Notes under the pieces: generated by a model
Database searches by the model: none
The model's input: only the letters and a program-made list of their open reading frames with translations
Told to the model about the DNA's origin: nothing
Assembly (NCBI RefSeq): GCF_000423285.1
Contig: NZ_KE383997.1
Location: 123,711-170,194, forward strand
Direction of reading: 5' to 3'
DNA from: Laribacter hongkongensis DSM 14985
GTDB taxonomy: Bacteria > Pseudomonadota > Gammaproteobacteria > Burkholderiales > Aquaspirillaceae
DNA: 46,484 nt
Program-made: the position numbers and the translations under genes
Shown: positions 1 to 8,372 of the stretch, piece after piece
How positions within the stretch are numbered: position 1 is the stretch's first letter
Layout of the letters: every line of letters starts with the position of its first letter

Positions 1-399
1 GCCGAAGCGGCACCGGCTGCCACTGCCCTGTCCGACGACAAGCAGGCCGCCATCCGTGCTGCCATGGAACGGGCCGCCGCCCGCAAGGCTGCCAAAGCCG
101 CAGAAGGCGGCCAGCCCGCTACCGCGACCCCTGACAGCACACCCGCCGAAGCGGCACCGGCTGCCACGGCCCTGTCCGACGACAAGCAGGCGGCTATCCG
201 TGCCGCCATGGAACGGGCTGCCGCCCGCAAGGCTGCCAAAGCCGCAGAAGGCAGCCAGCCCGCTACCGCGCCCCCTGACAGCAAACCCGCCGAAGTGGCA
301 CCGGCTGCCACGGCCCTGTCCGAAGACAAGCAGGCCGCCATCCGTGCTGCCATGGAACGGGCCGCTGCCCGCAAGGCTGCCAGGGCAGCAGCCGACAAA
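1..399 (+). repeat. 144-bp in-frame tandem repeat in rnfC tail
   Basis: Units begin at 1, 145 and 289 (GCCGAAG...), a period of exactly 144 bp or 48 codons. The first two units differ at only 8 of 144 positions; the third is incomplete, ending near 399. The array probably continues upstream of the window. Such near-identical DNA suggests recent duplication, and copy number could vary between strains. Confidence 0.9.
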
Positions 400-417
400 C
401 CTGACGAAAACTCCTGA
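1..417 (+). CDS. rnfC: RnfC, C-terminal end (partial, 5' end outside window)
   Basis: Reading frame 1 is open from the first base and stops at 415-417, giving 138 residues of a protein that begins upstream. The residues are Ala/Lys/Arg-rich and form a tandem repeat of 48 residues containing DKQAAIRAAMERAAARKAAK. This kind of basic helical repeat tail follows the two 4Fe-4S domains of RnfC/RsxC in proteobacteria. The next genes are rnfD, rnfG, rnfE and nth, the standard Rnf order, which supports RnfC rather than RnfB. RnfC is the NADH/FMN- and Fe-S-containing peripheral subunit of the ion-translocating ferredoxin:NAD+ oxidoreductase. None of its catalytic part is visible here. Confidence 0.88.
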   Translation, partial: AEAAPAATALSDDKQAAIRAAMERAAARKAAKAAEGGQPATATPDSTPAEAAPAATALSDDKQAAIRAAMERAAARKAAKAAEGSQPATAPPDSKPAEVAPAATALSEDKQAAIRAAMERAAARKAARAAADKPDENS

Positions 418-422
418 CGCTT

Positions 423-1445
423 ATGCGCTTTTCTCCGTTTCTTGCCCGTCCTGCCAGCGTCAGCCGCATCATGCTTTACGTGCTGGGGGCCTTGCTGCCA
501 GGACTTGCGGTCTATGTCCACTTTTACGGGGCCGGCATCCTGTTGCAGATCGGGCTGGCGACCGCAGCCTGCTATCTTTTTGAAGCAACCTGCCTGCACT
601 TGCGCCGGGTGGCCTTGCGTCCCTTCCTGCTGGACGGCTCGGCACTGGTAACCGCCTGGCTGATCGCCCTGTCGCTGCCTTCGCTGGCACCGTGGTGGCT
701 GGTCGTCGTGGCCAGTTTCTTTGCCATTGTGGTGGCCAAGCACCTGTACGGCGGACTGGGCAACAATGTGTTCAACCCGGCCATGGTCGGCTTTGCCGTG
801 GTGATCGTGTCATTCCCGGCCCAGTTGTCGCAGTGGGCGGCACCACACGGACCACTGTCGGCGATGGAACAGTTCCGCTACATCCTGACCCGCGAGCTGC
901 CCGGCGGGATGAGCTTTGACGCCATTGCCCAGGCGACCCCGCTGGACTTCCTGAAAACCCAGCTGGCGGCCGGGCATGACCTGCTGGTTTCCGGCACCAG
1001 TCCGATTTTCGGCCTGCTGGCCGGCGTGGGCAGCGAGTGGGTGGCGCTGGCCTGGCTGGCCGGCGGACTGGCCCTGCTGGCCGCCCGGGTGATCAGCTGG
1101 CAGGCGCCGGTGGCATTGCTGGCCACGCTGGGCCTGTTGTCCGGCCTTTTTCACCAGATTGATCCTGCCCGCTATGCCAGCCCGGTGCTGCACCTGTTTG
1201 CCGGCGCCACCATGCTGGGCGCCTGGTTCATCGCCACTGATCCGGTCAGCGGCTCGACCACGCCACGCGGCAAACTGGTGTTCGGAGCCGGCACCGGGCT
1301 GTGCCTGTGGGTAATCCGGACCTTCGGCAGCTTTCCTGATGCCATGGCCTTTTCGGTCCTGATGATGAACATGGCCGTTCCGCTGATCGACCGCTACACC
1401 CAGCCGCCGGTGTTCGGCCACAAGACGGCAAGGGGGTGCCCGTGA
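423..1445 (+). CDS. rnfD: RnfD, membrane subunit of Rnf electron transport complex
   Basis: 340-residue polytopic membrane protein of the NqrB/RnfD family. It has about ten hydrophobic segments, the family stretch GGLGNNVFNPAMVGFAVV near residues 110-127, and a C-terminal region with FGSFPDAMAFSVLMMNM and PLIDRYTQP. RnfD carries FMN bound through a phosphoester to a Thr; the likely site is Thr172 in ATPLD. The usual preceding Ser/Thr-Gly is replaced by Ala-Gln here. The gene follows rnfC by 5 bases and overlaps rnfG. It would sit in the inner membrane and pass electrons between RnfC/RnfG and the RnfA/RnfE pair. Confidence 0.95.
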   Translation: MRFSPFLARPASVSRIMLYVLGALLPGLAVYVHFYGAGILLQIGLATAACYLFEATCLHLRRVALRPFLLDGSALVTAWLIALSLPSLAPWWLVVVASFFAIVVAKHLYGGLGNNVFNPAMVGFAVVIVSFPAQLSQWAAPHGPLSAMEQFRYILTRELPGGMSFDAIAQATPLDFLKTQLAAGHDLLVSGTSPIFGLLAGVGSEWVALAWLAGGLALLAARVISWQAPVALLATLGLLSGLFHQIDPARYASPVLHLFAGATMLGAWFIATDPVSGSTTPRGKLVFGAGTGLCLWVIRTFGSFPDAMAFSVLMMNMAVPLIDRYTQPPVFGHKTARGCP

Positions 1446-2068
1446 ACGATACCCTGCGCGAAGCCCGCAACAGTGCGCTGACCCTCCTGGCGTTCGCCGT
1501 CATTGCCACGGCGCTGATGGCCGGAGTGTATGCCCTGACCTACAAGACCGTGCGCGCCAACGAAGAGCGCGCCAAGCTCGCCGTAGTGGCGCAGACCCTG
1601 GTTCCTGGCAGCTACGACAACAATCCGGCACAGGATGCGCTGCTGTTGTCGGCCGAACAGGCCGCCCGGCTGGACAACGACGGCCCGAGCCAGGTGTTTG
1701 TCGCCAAACAGGCCGGCAAAGCTGTCGGCTGGGTATTCGAATCGACCGCCCCCAACGGTTATGGCGGCAAGATCCGCCTGCTGGTCGGCATTGACCGTGA
1801 CGGACGCGTGACCGGCGTGCGGGTGGTCAGCCACAAGGAAACCCCCGGACTGGGCGACTACATCGATATCGGCAAGAGCGACTGGATCAAGGGGTTCGAC
1901 GGGCAAAGCCTTGAGCGGCCGGATGCCTGGCGAGTCAGGAAGGACGGCGGCCAGTTCGACTACATGGCCGGCGCCACCATCACGCCCCGGGCCGTGGTGG
2001 CGGCAGTCGCCAGAACCCTGGCCTTTTTCCACGACTACCGCGCCGAACTGGCCGGCAGCACGAGGTAA
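1442..2068 (+). CDS. rnfG: RnfG, FMN-binding subunit of Rnf complex
   Basis: 208 residues with one N-terminal membrane segment (about residues 10-30) and a periplasmic FMN-binding domain. The motif AGATITPR near residue 176-183 contains the Thr that is covalently flavinylated in RnfG/NqrC. The HKETPGLGDYI stretch is also typical of the family. I chose GTG at 1442 because it overlaps the rnfD stop (GTGA) and has AGGGGG five bases upstream. An in-frame GTG at 1436 lies inside that ribosome-binding site and is less likely. The length matches the family norm of about 205-210 residues. Confidence 0.94.
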   Translation: MNDTLREARNSALTLLAFAVIATALMAGVYALTYKTVRANEERAKLAVVAQTLVPGSYDNNPAQDALLLSAEQAARLDNDGPSQVFVAKQAGKAVGWVFESTAPNGYGGKIRLLVGIDRDGRVTGVRVVSHKETPGLGDYIDIGKSDWIKGFDGQSLERPDAWRVRKDGGQFDYMAGATITPRAVVAAVARTLAFFHDYRAELAGSTR

Positions 2069-2073
2069 GCATC

Positions 2074-2793
2074 ATGCAACACGGACAACCGGCGCCCGAT
2101 CTGCCGGCCGCTGAATCCTCTCCCTGGAAAAGCATCGCCTTCAACGGCATCTGGAAGCAGAACGCCGGCGTCGTACAGTTGCTGGGGCTGTGCCCGGTGC
2201 TGGCGGTCAGCACCAGCATCGTCAACGGCGTGTCGCTGGGGCTGGCCACCGCGCTGGTGACGGCCCTGTCCGGCGCGGCGGTGGCAGCCGTGCGCCAGTG
2301 GGTGCCAAGCGAAATCCGCAATCCGATTTTCATCACCATCATCGCCGCACTGGTCACCATGGTCGATCTGGCCATGAATGCCTGGGTCCACGGGCTTTAC
2401 AACGTGCTGGGCATTTTCATTCCGCTGATCACGACCAACTGCATCGTGCTGGCCCGGGCCGAGGCATTTGCCTCGAAAAACCCGGTACGCGAGTCGGCCT
2501 GGGACGGCCTGATGATGGGACTGGGCCTGACCGGCGTGCTGGGCTTGCTGGGCGCCATGCGCGAACTCTTCGGCAAGGGCACGCTGTTCTCAGGCATCGA
2601 TCTGGTCTTTGGCCCGGCAGCCGGTGCGCTGACCCTGCATCTGGCACCGGAGAATTACCAGTTTCTGCTGGCGCTGCTGCCTCCCGGTGCCTTTCTGGGG
2701 CTGGCCTGCCTGATCGCCGGCAAAAACTGGCTGGAAAGCCGCCGGCGGGCACAATCCCGCCCGGCCACTGTCAACGGAGCCGCTTCGGCATGA
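2074..2793 (+). CDS. rnfE: RnfE, membrane subunit of Rnf complex
   Basis: 239-residue hydrophobic protein of the RnfE/NqrD family with about six membrane helices. It begins with the typical WKSIAFNGIWKQNAGVVQLLGLCPVLAVS-like region and contains PLITTNCIVLARAEAFAS, a family hallmark. In the known family RnfE pairs with RnfA to hold a membrane-embedded Fe-S centre; Cys residues in LLGLCPVLA and TTNCIV fit that role. The start ATG follows rnfG by 5 bases, with GAGGTAAG as ribosome-binding site. The stop overlaps the nth start (ATGA). Confidence 0.95.
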   Translation: MQHGQPAPDLPAAESSPWKSIAFNGIWKQNAGVVQLLGLCPVLAVSTSIVNGVSLGLATALVTALSGAAVAAVRQWVPSEIRNPIFITIIAALVTMVDLAMNAWVHGLYNVLGIFIPLITTNCIVLARAEAFASKNPVRESAWDGLMMGLGLTGVLGLLGAMRELFGKGTLFSGIDLVFGPAAGALTLHLAPENYQFLLALLPPGAFLGLACLIAGKNWLESRRRAQSRPATVNGAASA

Positions 2794-3425
2794 ACGACCA
2801 CAAACGCCGCCAGCTGATCGCAAGGCTGGCCGAAGCCAATCCCAGCCCGCGCACCGAGCTGGTGTATTCCACGCCGTTCGAGCTGCTGATCGCCGTGATG
2901 CTGTCGGCCCAGGCGACCGACAAGAGTGTCAACGCCGCCACCGCCAGGCTGTTTCCGGTCGCCAATACACCCGAAGCACTGCTGATGCTGGGCGAGGACG
3001 GCCTGATTCCCTACATCCAGACCATCGGCCTCTTTCGCAGCAAGGCGCGGCACGCCATCGACACCTGCCGCCTGTTGCTGGAGCGGCACGCGGGCGAGGT
3101 GCCATCCACGCGCGAAGCGCTCGAAGCCTTGCCGGGCGTTGGGCGCAAGACAGCCAATGTCGTACTGAATGTTGCCTTCAACCAGCCGACCATCGCGGTG
3201 GATACGCACATTTTCCGTGTCTGCAACCGCACCCGGCTGGCACCGGGCAGCACACCGCTGGCGGTCGAACTCAAGCTCGAAAAAATCACGCCAAAAGAAT
3301 ACAAGCTCGACCTGCATCACTGGCTGATCCTGTTTGGCCGCTATACCTGTACTGCCCGCAAGCCGCACTGCCAGCAGTGCGTCATCAATGACCTGTGCGA
3401 ATGGCCGGACAAAACCGTTGCCTAA
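2790..3425 (+). CDS. nth: Endonuclease III (DNA glycosylase/AP lyase)
   Basis: 211 residues, the same size as E. coli Nth. The helix-hairpin-helix LPGVGRKTANVVLN carries the catalytic Lys120. Asp138 in VDTHIFRV is the second catalytic residue. The C-terminal 4Fe-4S cluster ligands are Cys187, 194, 197 and 203 (C-x6-C-x2-C-x5-C). The enzyme removes oxidised pyrimidines and nicks the abasic site in base-excision repair. The start ATG overlaps the rnfE stop by 4 bases, so translation is coupled. The rnf-nth linkage is widely conserved. Confidence 0.97.
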   Translation: MNDHKRRQLIARLAEANPSPRTELVYSTPFELLIAVMLSAQATDKSVNAATARLFPVANTPEALLMLGEDGLIPYIQTIGLFRSKARHAIDTCRLLLERHAGEVPSTREALEALPGVGRKTANVVLNVAFNQPTIAVDTHIFRVCNRTRLAPGSTPLAVELKLEKITPKEYKLDLHHWLILFGRYTCTARKPHCQQCVINDLCEWPDKTVA

Positions 3426-3464
3426 GCCGTTTTTCATTCAAAAAGGTGAAAATCCGCCATTTCG

Positions 3465-3480
3465 TGCATGACTTCATGCA
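3465..3480. promoter_or_regulatory. Perfect 16-bp palindrome upstream of the Do-family protease
   Basis: TGCATGA-CT-TCATGCA is a perfect 7+2+7 inverted repeat, 94 bases before the protease start. No T-run follows, so it is unlikely to be an nth terminator. It ends 6 bases before a possible -35 (TTGCCA 3487-3492), with a weak -10 (TAGGCT 3510-3515) at 17-bp spacing, a suitable place for a dimeric regulator. The regulator is unknown. Confidence 0.4.
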
Positions 3481-3574
3481 AGTGGATTGCCAGTCCTTCC
3501 GCATCGCACTAGGCTTAGGACACACCATGCGGGCCAACAGCCCGAATGCGCTCTTATTTTCACGAGGTTGACCC

Positions 3575-5068
3575 ATGCCTGCCGTATTACGTCCCGCTGC
3601 CCTGCTCCTGACCCTGACACTCCCGCTGACCATGCTGACCGGCTGCGACAAGGCCCGCGAACTCTACCAGAGCTGGAGCGGTGGCAACGAGGCCAAGCCC
3701 GTCGTGCAACAGACACCGGCCCCGGGCATGCTGCTGGCCGACTTCACCTCGCTGGTGGAGCAGGAAGGCCCGGCCGTGGTCAACATTGCCGCCACTCGCC
3801 CGGAATCGGCCGGGAATCCGTCACCGCTGCCTTTCCCGATCCCGGAAGACGACCCCCTGTTCGAATTCTTCAAGCGCTTCATGCCGCCAGGCGGCGGCAA
3901 CCAGGAGCCGGAAGAAAGCGACTCCATCAGCTACGGCTCGGGTTTCATCGTGTCGCCGGACGGTTTCGTACTGACCAATGCCCACGTGGTACAGGGCGCC
4001 CAGCAGATCCAAGTCAAGCTGACCGACAAGCGCGAAGTCCGCGCCAAGCTGGTCGGGCTGGACCGCCGGACCGACGTGGCCCTGCTCAAGATCGATGCAG
4101 CCAGCCTGCCGACCGTGAAGATCGGCGACCCCAACACCCTGAAAGTGGGCGAGTGGGTGGCCGCCATCGGCGCACCGTTCGGCTTTGACAATACCGTGAC
4201 CGCCGGCATCGTGTCGGCCAAGGGCCGCAGCCTGCCGGACGATACCTTCGTACCCTTCATCCAGACCGACGTGGCCATCAACCCGGGCAACTCGGGCGGA
4301 CCGCTGTTCAACCTCAAGGGGCAGGTGGTCGGCATCAACTCGCAGATTTACAGCCGTTCCGGCGGCTTCATGGGCATCAGCTTTGCCATACCGATCGACA
4401 TTGCCATGAGCGTGGCCGAACAGCTGAAGGCCAATGGCCGCGTCAGCCGGGGCCAGCTGGGCGTGCACATCCAGGAGCTGAGCCAGGAGCTGGCCCGCTC
4501 GTTCGGCCTGAGCACGGCCGCCGGTGCCCTGGTGGTCAGGGTGGAGCCCGGCAGCCCGGCAGCCAAGGCCGGCCTGCAACCGGGCGACATCATCCTGAAC
4601 CTGGACGGCCGCAAGGTGCAAAGCTCGACTGACCTGCCGATGATGGTGGGGCAGATGAAACCGGGCACGACCGTCAAGCTGGGCGTCTGGCGCAAGGGCA
4701 AGGAAGTGACGCTGGACGCCACGCTGGCCGAAATGCGCAATCCCGGCACGGAGGAGGCCCCGCAGCAGAAGGCTCCGTCACAAATACCGTCCACCACGTT
4801 CGACAAACTGGGCCTGACCCTGAGCGAGCTGTCGGCCAGCCAGCGCAAGGAGCTAGGTGTGCAAAGCGGCCTGCTGGTCGACAAGGTCGGCGGCCCGGCA
4901 GCCAAGTCCGGCCTGATGCACGGCGACATCATCCTTGGCGTCAACCAGTCGCCGGTCAGCAACATCGAAGAGTTCCGCAAGCTGATCGACGCGGCCGGCA
5001 GCAATGTCGCCTTGCTGGTCAAGCGCATGGACAACACCCTGTACGTTCCGCTGCGACTGGGCAACTGA
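3575..5068 (+). CDS. Do-family (DegP/MucD-like) periplasmic serine protease, predicted lipoprotein
   Basis: 497 residues. Trypsin-like domain about 60-290 with the catalytic triad His137 (TNAHVVQG), Asp167 (RRTDVALLKI) and Ser240 (NPGNSGGPLF), then two PDZ domains (about 300-385 and 400-490). It degrades or refolds misfolded envelope proteins; two PDZ domains match the MucD/DegP class. The N-terminus ends in LTGC, a lipobox with Cys24, followed by Asp25. Asp at position +2 is the E. coli signal for retention in the inner membrane, so the mature enzyme may be tethered there instead of free. Single gene: nth ends 149 bases upstream and a strong terminator follows. Confidence 0.94.
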   Translation: MPAVLRPAALLLTLTLPLTMLTGCDKARELYQSWSGGNEAKPVVQQTPAPGMLLADFTSLVEQEGPAVVNIAATRPESAGNPSPLPFPIPEDDPLFEFFKRFMPPGGGNQEPEESDSISYGSGFIVSPDGFVLTNAHVVQGAQQIQVKLTDKREVRAKLVGLDRRTDVALLKIDAASLPTVKIGDPNTLKVGEWVAAIGAPFGFDNTVTAGIVSAKGRSLPDDTFVPFIQTDVAINPGNSGGPLFNLKGQVVGINSQIYSRSGGFMGISFAIPIDIAMSVAEQLKANGRVSRGQLGVHIQELSQELARSFGLSTAAGALVVRVEPGSPAAKAGLQPGDIILNLDGRKVQSSTDLPMMVGQMKPGTTVKLGVWRKGKEVTLDATLAEMRNPGTEEAPQQKAPSQIPSTTFDKLGLTLSELSASQRKELGVQSGLLVDKVGGPAAKSGLMHGDIILGVNQSPVSNIEEFRKLIDAAGSNVALLVKRMDNTLYVPLRLGN

Positions 5069-5095
5069 CACTGACCGCCCTGACACCCTCAGGCC

Positions 5096-5130
5096 AACGG
5101 CCCGTTCCTTCCGGACGGGCCGTTTTTCTT
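5096..5130 (+). terminator. Rho-independent terminator after the protease gene
   Basis: Stem AACGGCCCG (5096-5104) pairs with CGGGCCGTT (5116-5124), followed by a T-run. It lies 28 bases after the protease stop. Confidence 0.9.
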
Positions 5131-5248
5131 CACCCGGGCAGGCCTGTGTCCTTATCCCTGAAAGCAGGGCAGGACACTGCCCTCCGGCTTGCCCGGACAG
5201 CCGCCTGCCTGTGATGCAGCCGGGCCTCTCCGGCTAGCTCAGTCCTGC

Positions 5249-6277
5249 TTACACGCTGCTTTCCAGCCAGCGGATATAGACCCGGTCGGCTTCGTCCAGC
5301 AGTGCCTGCTTGCGGGCTTCATCGAGCCAGCTGGCGCGGATGCTGTTCTTGGCCAGCCGCAGGACTTCGTCGGCGCTCAGGTCCAGTGCCTTGATGCAGG
5401 CCTCGAAATTGTCGTTGACGTAGCCGCCGAAATAGGCCGGATCATCCGAGTTGATGCAGACATTCAGGCCCAGCGACAGCATCTGCCGCAGGTTGTGCTG
5501 CGACAGGTCGTCCACTACCTTGAGCCGCAGGTTGGACAACGGACAGACCGTCAGCGGCGTCTGGCTGGCAACCAGTCGCTGTACCAGCGCCGGATCATCG
5601 GTGGAGCGTACGCCATGGTCGATGCGCGACACCTGCAACAGGTCAAGCGCCTCATGCACATAGGCCGCCGGGCCTTCTTCACCGGCATGCGCCACGACCG
5701 GCAGCCCCAGCTCACGGCAGTACGAAAACACGCGGGCGAACTTGGAAGGCGGATGCCCCACTTCACTGGAATCCAGCCCGACGCCGTCAATGCGATGCAG
5801 GAACGGCTTGGCCGCTTCCAGCGTGGCGATGGCCTCGCCTTCGGACAGGTGGCGCAAAAAACACATGATCAGGCGGAAAGTGATGCCGTGCTGTGCCTCG
5901 GCTTCCAGCAGGGCCCGGCGCAGGCCGCCGAGCATGGTTTCAAAGCTGATGCCGCGCGCAGTGTGGGTCTGCGGATCAAAGAAGATTTCCACATGGCGCA
6001 CGTTGTCTGTGTGTGCGTGTTGCAGGTACGCCCGCGCCAGCAGGTAAAAATCCTCTTCGTCCCGCAATACGCTGGCTCCGGCATAGTACAGGTCAAGGAA
6101 CGATTGCAGGTTGTCAAACCGGTACGCAGCGGCCAGGGCTGCCTCGTCGGGATACGGCAGGGTCACGCCATGCTTGCGGGCCAGCGCAAAGGTCAGGCCG
6201 GGCTCGAGCGTACCTTCGATGTGCAGGTGCAATTCCGCCTTGGGAAGCGCGCGCGCGAGGCCAATAATGTTCAGCAT
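5249..6277 (-). CDS. Adenine deaminase (adenosine deaminase superfamily)
   Basis: 342 residues of the metal-dependent adenosine/adenine deaminase family. Metal ligands are the N-terminal HLH in KAELHLHIEGTLEP, the His of VVAHAGEEG (with catalytic Glu) and the Asp-Asp of INSDDPAYFGGYVNDN. The signatures SRIDHGVRS, CPLSNLRLKVV and DPAYFGGY are those of the subgroup acting on free adenine (fungal Aah1-like), although such proteins are often labelled adenosine deaminase. The product, hypoxanthine, enters purine salvage. Start chosen at 6277: AAGGA lies 9 bases upstream and the protein then begins at the conserved region; a longer start at 6313 lacks support. Divergent from the MarC-family gene. 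Confidence 0.9.
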   Translation of the reverse strand: MLNIIGLARALPKAELHLHIEGTLEPGLTFALARKHGVTLPYPDEAALAAAYRFDNLQSFLDLYYAGASVLRDEEDFYLLARAYLQHAHTDNVRHVEIFFDPQTHTARGISFETMLGGLRRALLEAEAQHGITFRLIMCFLRHLSEGEAIATLEAAKPFLHRIDGVGLDSSEVGHPPSKFARVFSYCRELGLPVVAHAGEEGPAAYVHEALDLLQVSRIDHGVRSTDDPALVQRLVASQTPLTVCPLSNLRLKVVDDLSQHNLRQMLSLGLNVCINSDDPAYFGGYVNDNFEACIKALDLSADEVLRLAKNSIRASWLDEARKQALLDEADRVYIRWLESSV

Positions 6278-6401
6278 TGAGAAGTTCCTTTGCACAAAAC
6301 CGGATTTTGACAAAAGGCGTCGCTTTGACGAAGTGCAATGTCGGGCAGAAAGCCGATCATGCCGCGTTTTCGACGACCGTCCACCCAGTCAGGACAGCTG
6401 A

Positions 6402-7049
6402 ATGACCCTTGCATCACTTTTTTCCCAGTATTTCCTCGGTGCCATGCTGAGCTTTGTGGTCATCACCAATCCACTGTCGAAAATTCCGATGTTCCTGTCA
6501 CTCACGCCCGGACAGACGCCGGTACAAAAGAACCGGGTGGCGTTTACCGCCTGTGCCTACGCCGGGGCCATCATGGTGGTGTCGCTGATCGGCGGCAACC
6601 TTGTACTGTCGATGTTCGGGATTTCGTACGGAGCATTGCGGGTGGCCGGCGGGCTGGTGGTGGCCGGTGTCGGCTACAAGATGCTTTATCAGGCTCATGA
6701 TTCGACCAGCCACGCGCACCGCGAATCCGTGGACGTGTCGTTTTTCCCGCTGGCCATGCCCGGCATCAGCGGACCAGGCACCATCGCCGTGGTCATCGGC
6801 TTTTCCACCGAGATAGCCGAAATCACCGACTGGCGCTGGAAAATCGCCGCCATCCTGATCACGCTGGCCGCCATCGGCGGCACCATGCTGGTGGTCTGGC
6901 TGTCGCTCAAGCTGTCGGCCAAGATTGCCGAGAGGATCGGCCCGAGCGCACTGGACGTACTGACCCGGCTGATGGGATTCCTGCTGATCTGCATCGGCGT
7001 GCAGTTCGTGGGATCAGGCATCCGCACCTTCTATTCCACCCTGTCCTGA
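6402..7049 (+). CDS. MarC family integral membrane protein
   Basis: 215 residues with six hydrophobic segments. N-terminal LGAMLSFVVITNPLSKIPMF and the later PLAMPGISGPGTIAVVIG are the two repeated family motifs of MarC/YchE/YhgN (UPF0056). The biochemical role of the family is not established; an early link to multiple antibiotic resistance has not held up. Start ATG has AGGACAG upstream. It is transcribed alone, convergent with moaA. Confidence 0.9.
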   Translation: MTLASLFSQYFLGAMLSFVVITNPLSKIPMFLSLTPGQTPVQKNRVAFTACAYAGAIMVVSLIGGNLVLSMFGISYGALRVAGGLVVAGVGYKMLYQAHDSTSHAHRESVDVSFFPLAMPGISGPGTIAVVIGFSTEIAEITDWRWKIAAILITLAAIGGTMLVVWLSLKLSAKIAERIGPSALDVLTRLMGFLLICIGVQFVGSGIRTFYSTLS

Positions 7050-7073
7050 CTCCAGGCAGGGCAATCATGCCAG

Positions 7074-7094
7074 CGGCCGGGACATGCCCGGCCG
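7074..7094. terminator. Hairpin between convergent marC-family gene and moaA
   Basis: CGGCCGGG (7074-7081) and CCCGGCCG (7087-7094) form a perfect 8-bp stem with a 5-base loop. It has no T-run on either side, so it is only a candidate bidirectional terminator. Confidence 0.45.
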
Positions 7095-7098
7095 TCTG

Positions 7099-8073
7099 TC
7101 AGCCTCCGGTCATTGCCATCAGGCGCACGACCTGCCGTGGTGCCTCCTTGAATTCGTGCCGCTCCGGCTTCAGTTCGATCGCCGCACGAATGGCGGCCTC
7201 CAGCCCTGCGTCGTCAATGCCGCTGCGCAACAGCGGTCGCAGCGGCAGGCTGGCTTCCTGCCCCAGACACAGGTACAGCGTGCCGTCGACCGACAGCCGG
7301 ACCCGGTTGCAACTGGCACAGAAATGCTGCGACATGGGCGTGATCAGCCCCAGGGTAAAGCGCGCATCAGCACTCTGCCAATAGCGGGCCGGCCCGCCGC
7401 CCATCGATACCGACAGGGGAAGCAGGGCAAATTCGTGCGCCAGCTGCTCCAGCAACGGAGCCAGCTCGGCACCGCGCACGCTGCGGCCGCTGTCGCCCAT
7501 CGGCATGGCTTCGATCAGGCGCAGGATGAAACCGTGCCCGATGCAAAAGCGCACCATGTCGCCAACGTCGCCTTCGTTGACGCCGGCCAGCGGCACCATG
7601 TTGATCTTGATCTGTTCAAAACCGGCAGCCTTGGCTGCCATCAGCCCGGCCATCACATCGGCGTGACAGTCACGGCCGGTAATGTCGTGCAGGCAGTCTC
7701 CCCGCAGCGAATCCAGACTGACGTTCAGCCGCCGCACGCCGGCCTGCCGGAGGGCCGTAGCCTGCCGGGCCAGCTGGGTGGCGTTGGTCGTCAGCGACAG
7801 GTCGGCAATGCCGGGCAGCCGGGCCAGATCAGCCGCCAGGCCGGCAATGCCGCGGCGCAGGAGCGGCTCGCCTCCGGTCAGGCGGATGCGCCGGGTGCCC
7901 ATGCGGCCAAAGGCCGCCACTACCCGGCTGATTTCGTCAAAGGTGAGCCAGTTGCGCGGCTCCTCGAATCCCTTGAATCCCTTGGGCAGGCAATAGGTAC
8001 AGCGCAGGTCGCAGCGGTCAGTCACCGACACCCGCAGATAGTCGACCGTCCGGCCAAAGCGATCGGTGAGCAT
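7099..8073 (-). CDS. moaA: GTP 3',8-cyclase MoaA (molybdenum cofactor biosynthesis)
   Basis: 324-residue radical SAM enzyme. The N-terminal cluster motif CDLRCTYC places Cys21, Cys25 and Cys28. The C-terminal second 4Fe-4S cluster is marked by CASCNRVRLSVDGTLYLC. The protein ends in Gly-Gly (MTGG), required for MoaA activity. It converts GTP to 3',8-cyclo-GTP, the first step of molybdopterin synthesis. No other moa gene is adjacent; a MoaB/CinA-type molybdopterin-binding-domain gene lies about 6 kb away. Upstream GGAAGGACGAGG provides a ribosome-binding site. Confidence 0.96.
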   Translation of the reverse strand: MLTDRFGRTVDYLRVSVTDRCDLRCTYCLPKGFKGFEEPRNWLTFDEISRVVAAFGRMGTRRIRLTGGEPLLRRGIAGLAADLARLPGIADLSLTTNATQLARQATALRQAGVRRLNVSLDSLRGDCLHDITGRDCHADVMAGLMAAKAAGFEQIKINMVPLAGVNEGDVGDMVRFCIGHGFILRLIEAMPMGDSGRSVRGAELAPLLEQLAHEFALLPLSVSMGGGPARYWQSADARFTLGLITPMSQHFCASCNRVRLSVDGTLYLCLGQEASLPLRPLLRSGIDDAGLEAAIRAAIELKPERHEFKEAPRQVVRLMAMTGG

Positions 8074-8308
8074 AGCCTCGTCCTTCCCATGCAGTCATTG
8101 CCGTACAGCCTTTGATCATCCTCTTGCATCGGGCATTTTTCCATTCTCCAAGCGCGTCAGACGGCCTAGTTATTTCGGCCGAAGCCCATGCCATGACAAA
8201 AGGATTTCATGTGCTTGCACTTTATCCAAACATCCGTTTGAATGACGTCACCCGGCAGATGCTCATGACATCAAAAACGTACGGACCCGATCCGGCCACT
8301 GCCAGGTA

Positions 8309-8345
8309 CGGAGGCATGCGCGCTCTGGTGACCGACATGCCTCCG
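8309..8345 (+). promoter_or_regulatory. Inverted repeat in the leader of the chemotaxis receptor gene
   Basis: CGGAGGCATG (8309-8318) and CATGCCTCCG (8336-8345) form a 10-bp perfect stem with a 17-base loop, ending 27 bases before the receptor ATG. With one bulge the pairing continues into GTAC on both sides. No T-run follows. It could be an mRNA hairpin or a protein-binding site. Confidence 0.45.
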
Positions 8346-8372
8346 GTACATCACCAACGAGAGGACAAACAC

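Noticed and set aside
8242-8251. TGACGTCA palindrome near the chemoreceptor leader
   Set aside because: An 8-bp palindrome is expected by chance and nothing around it suggests a site.
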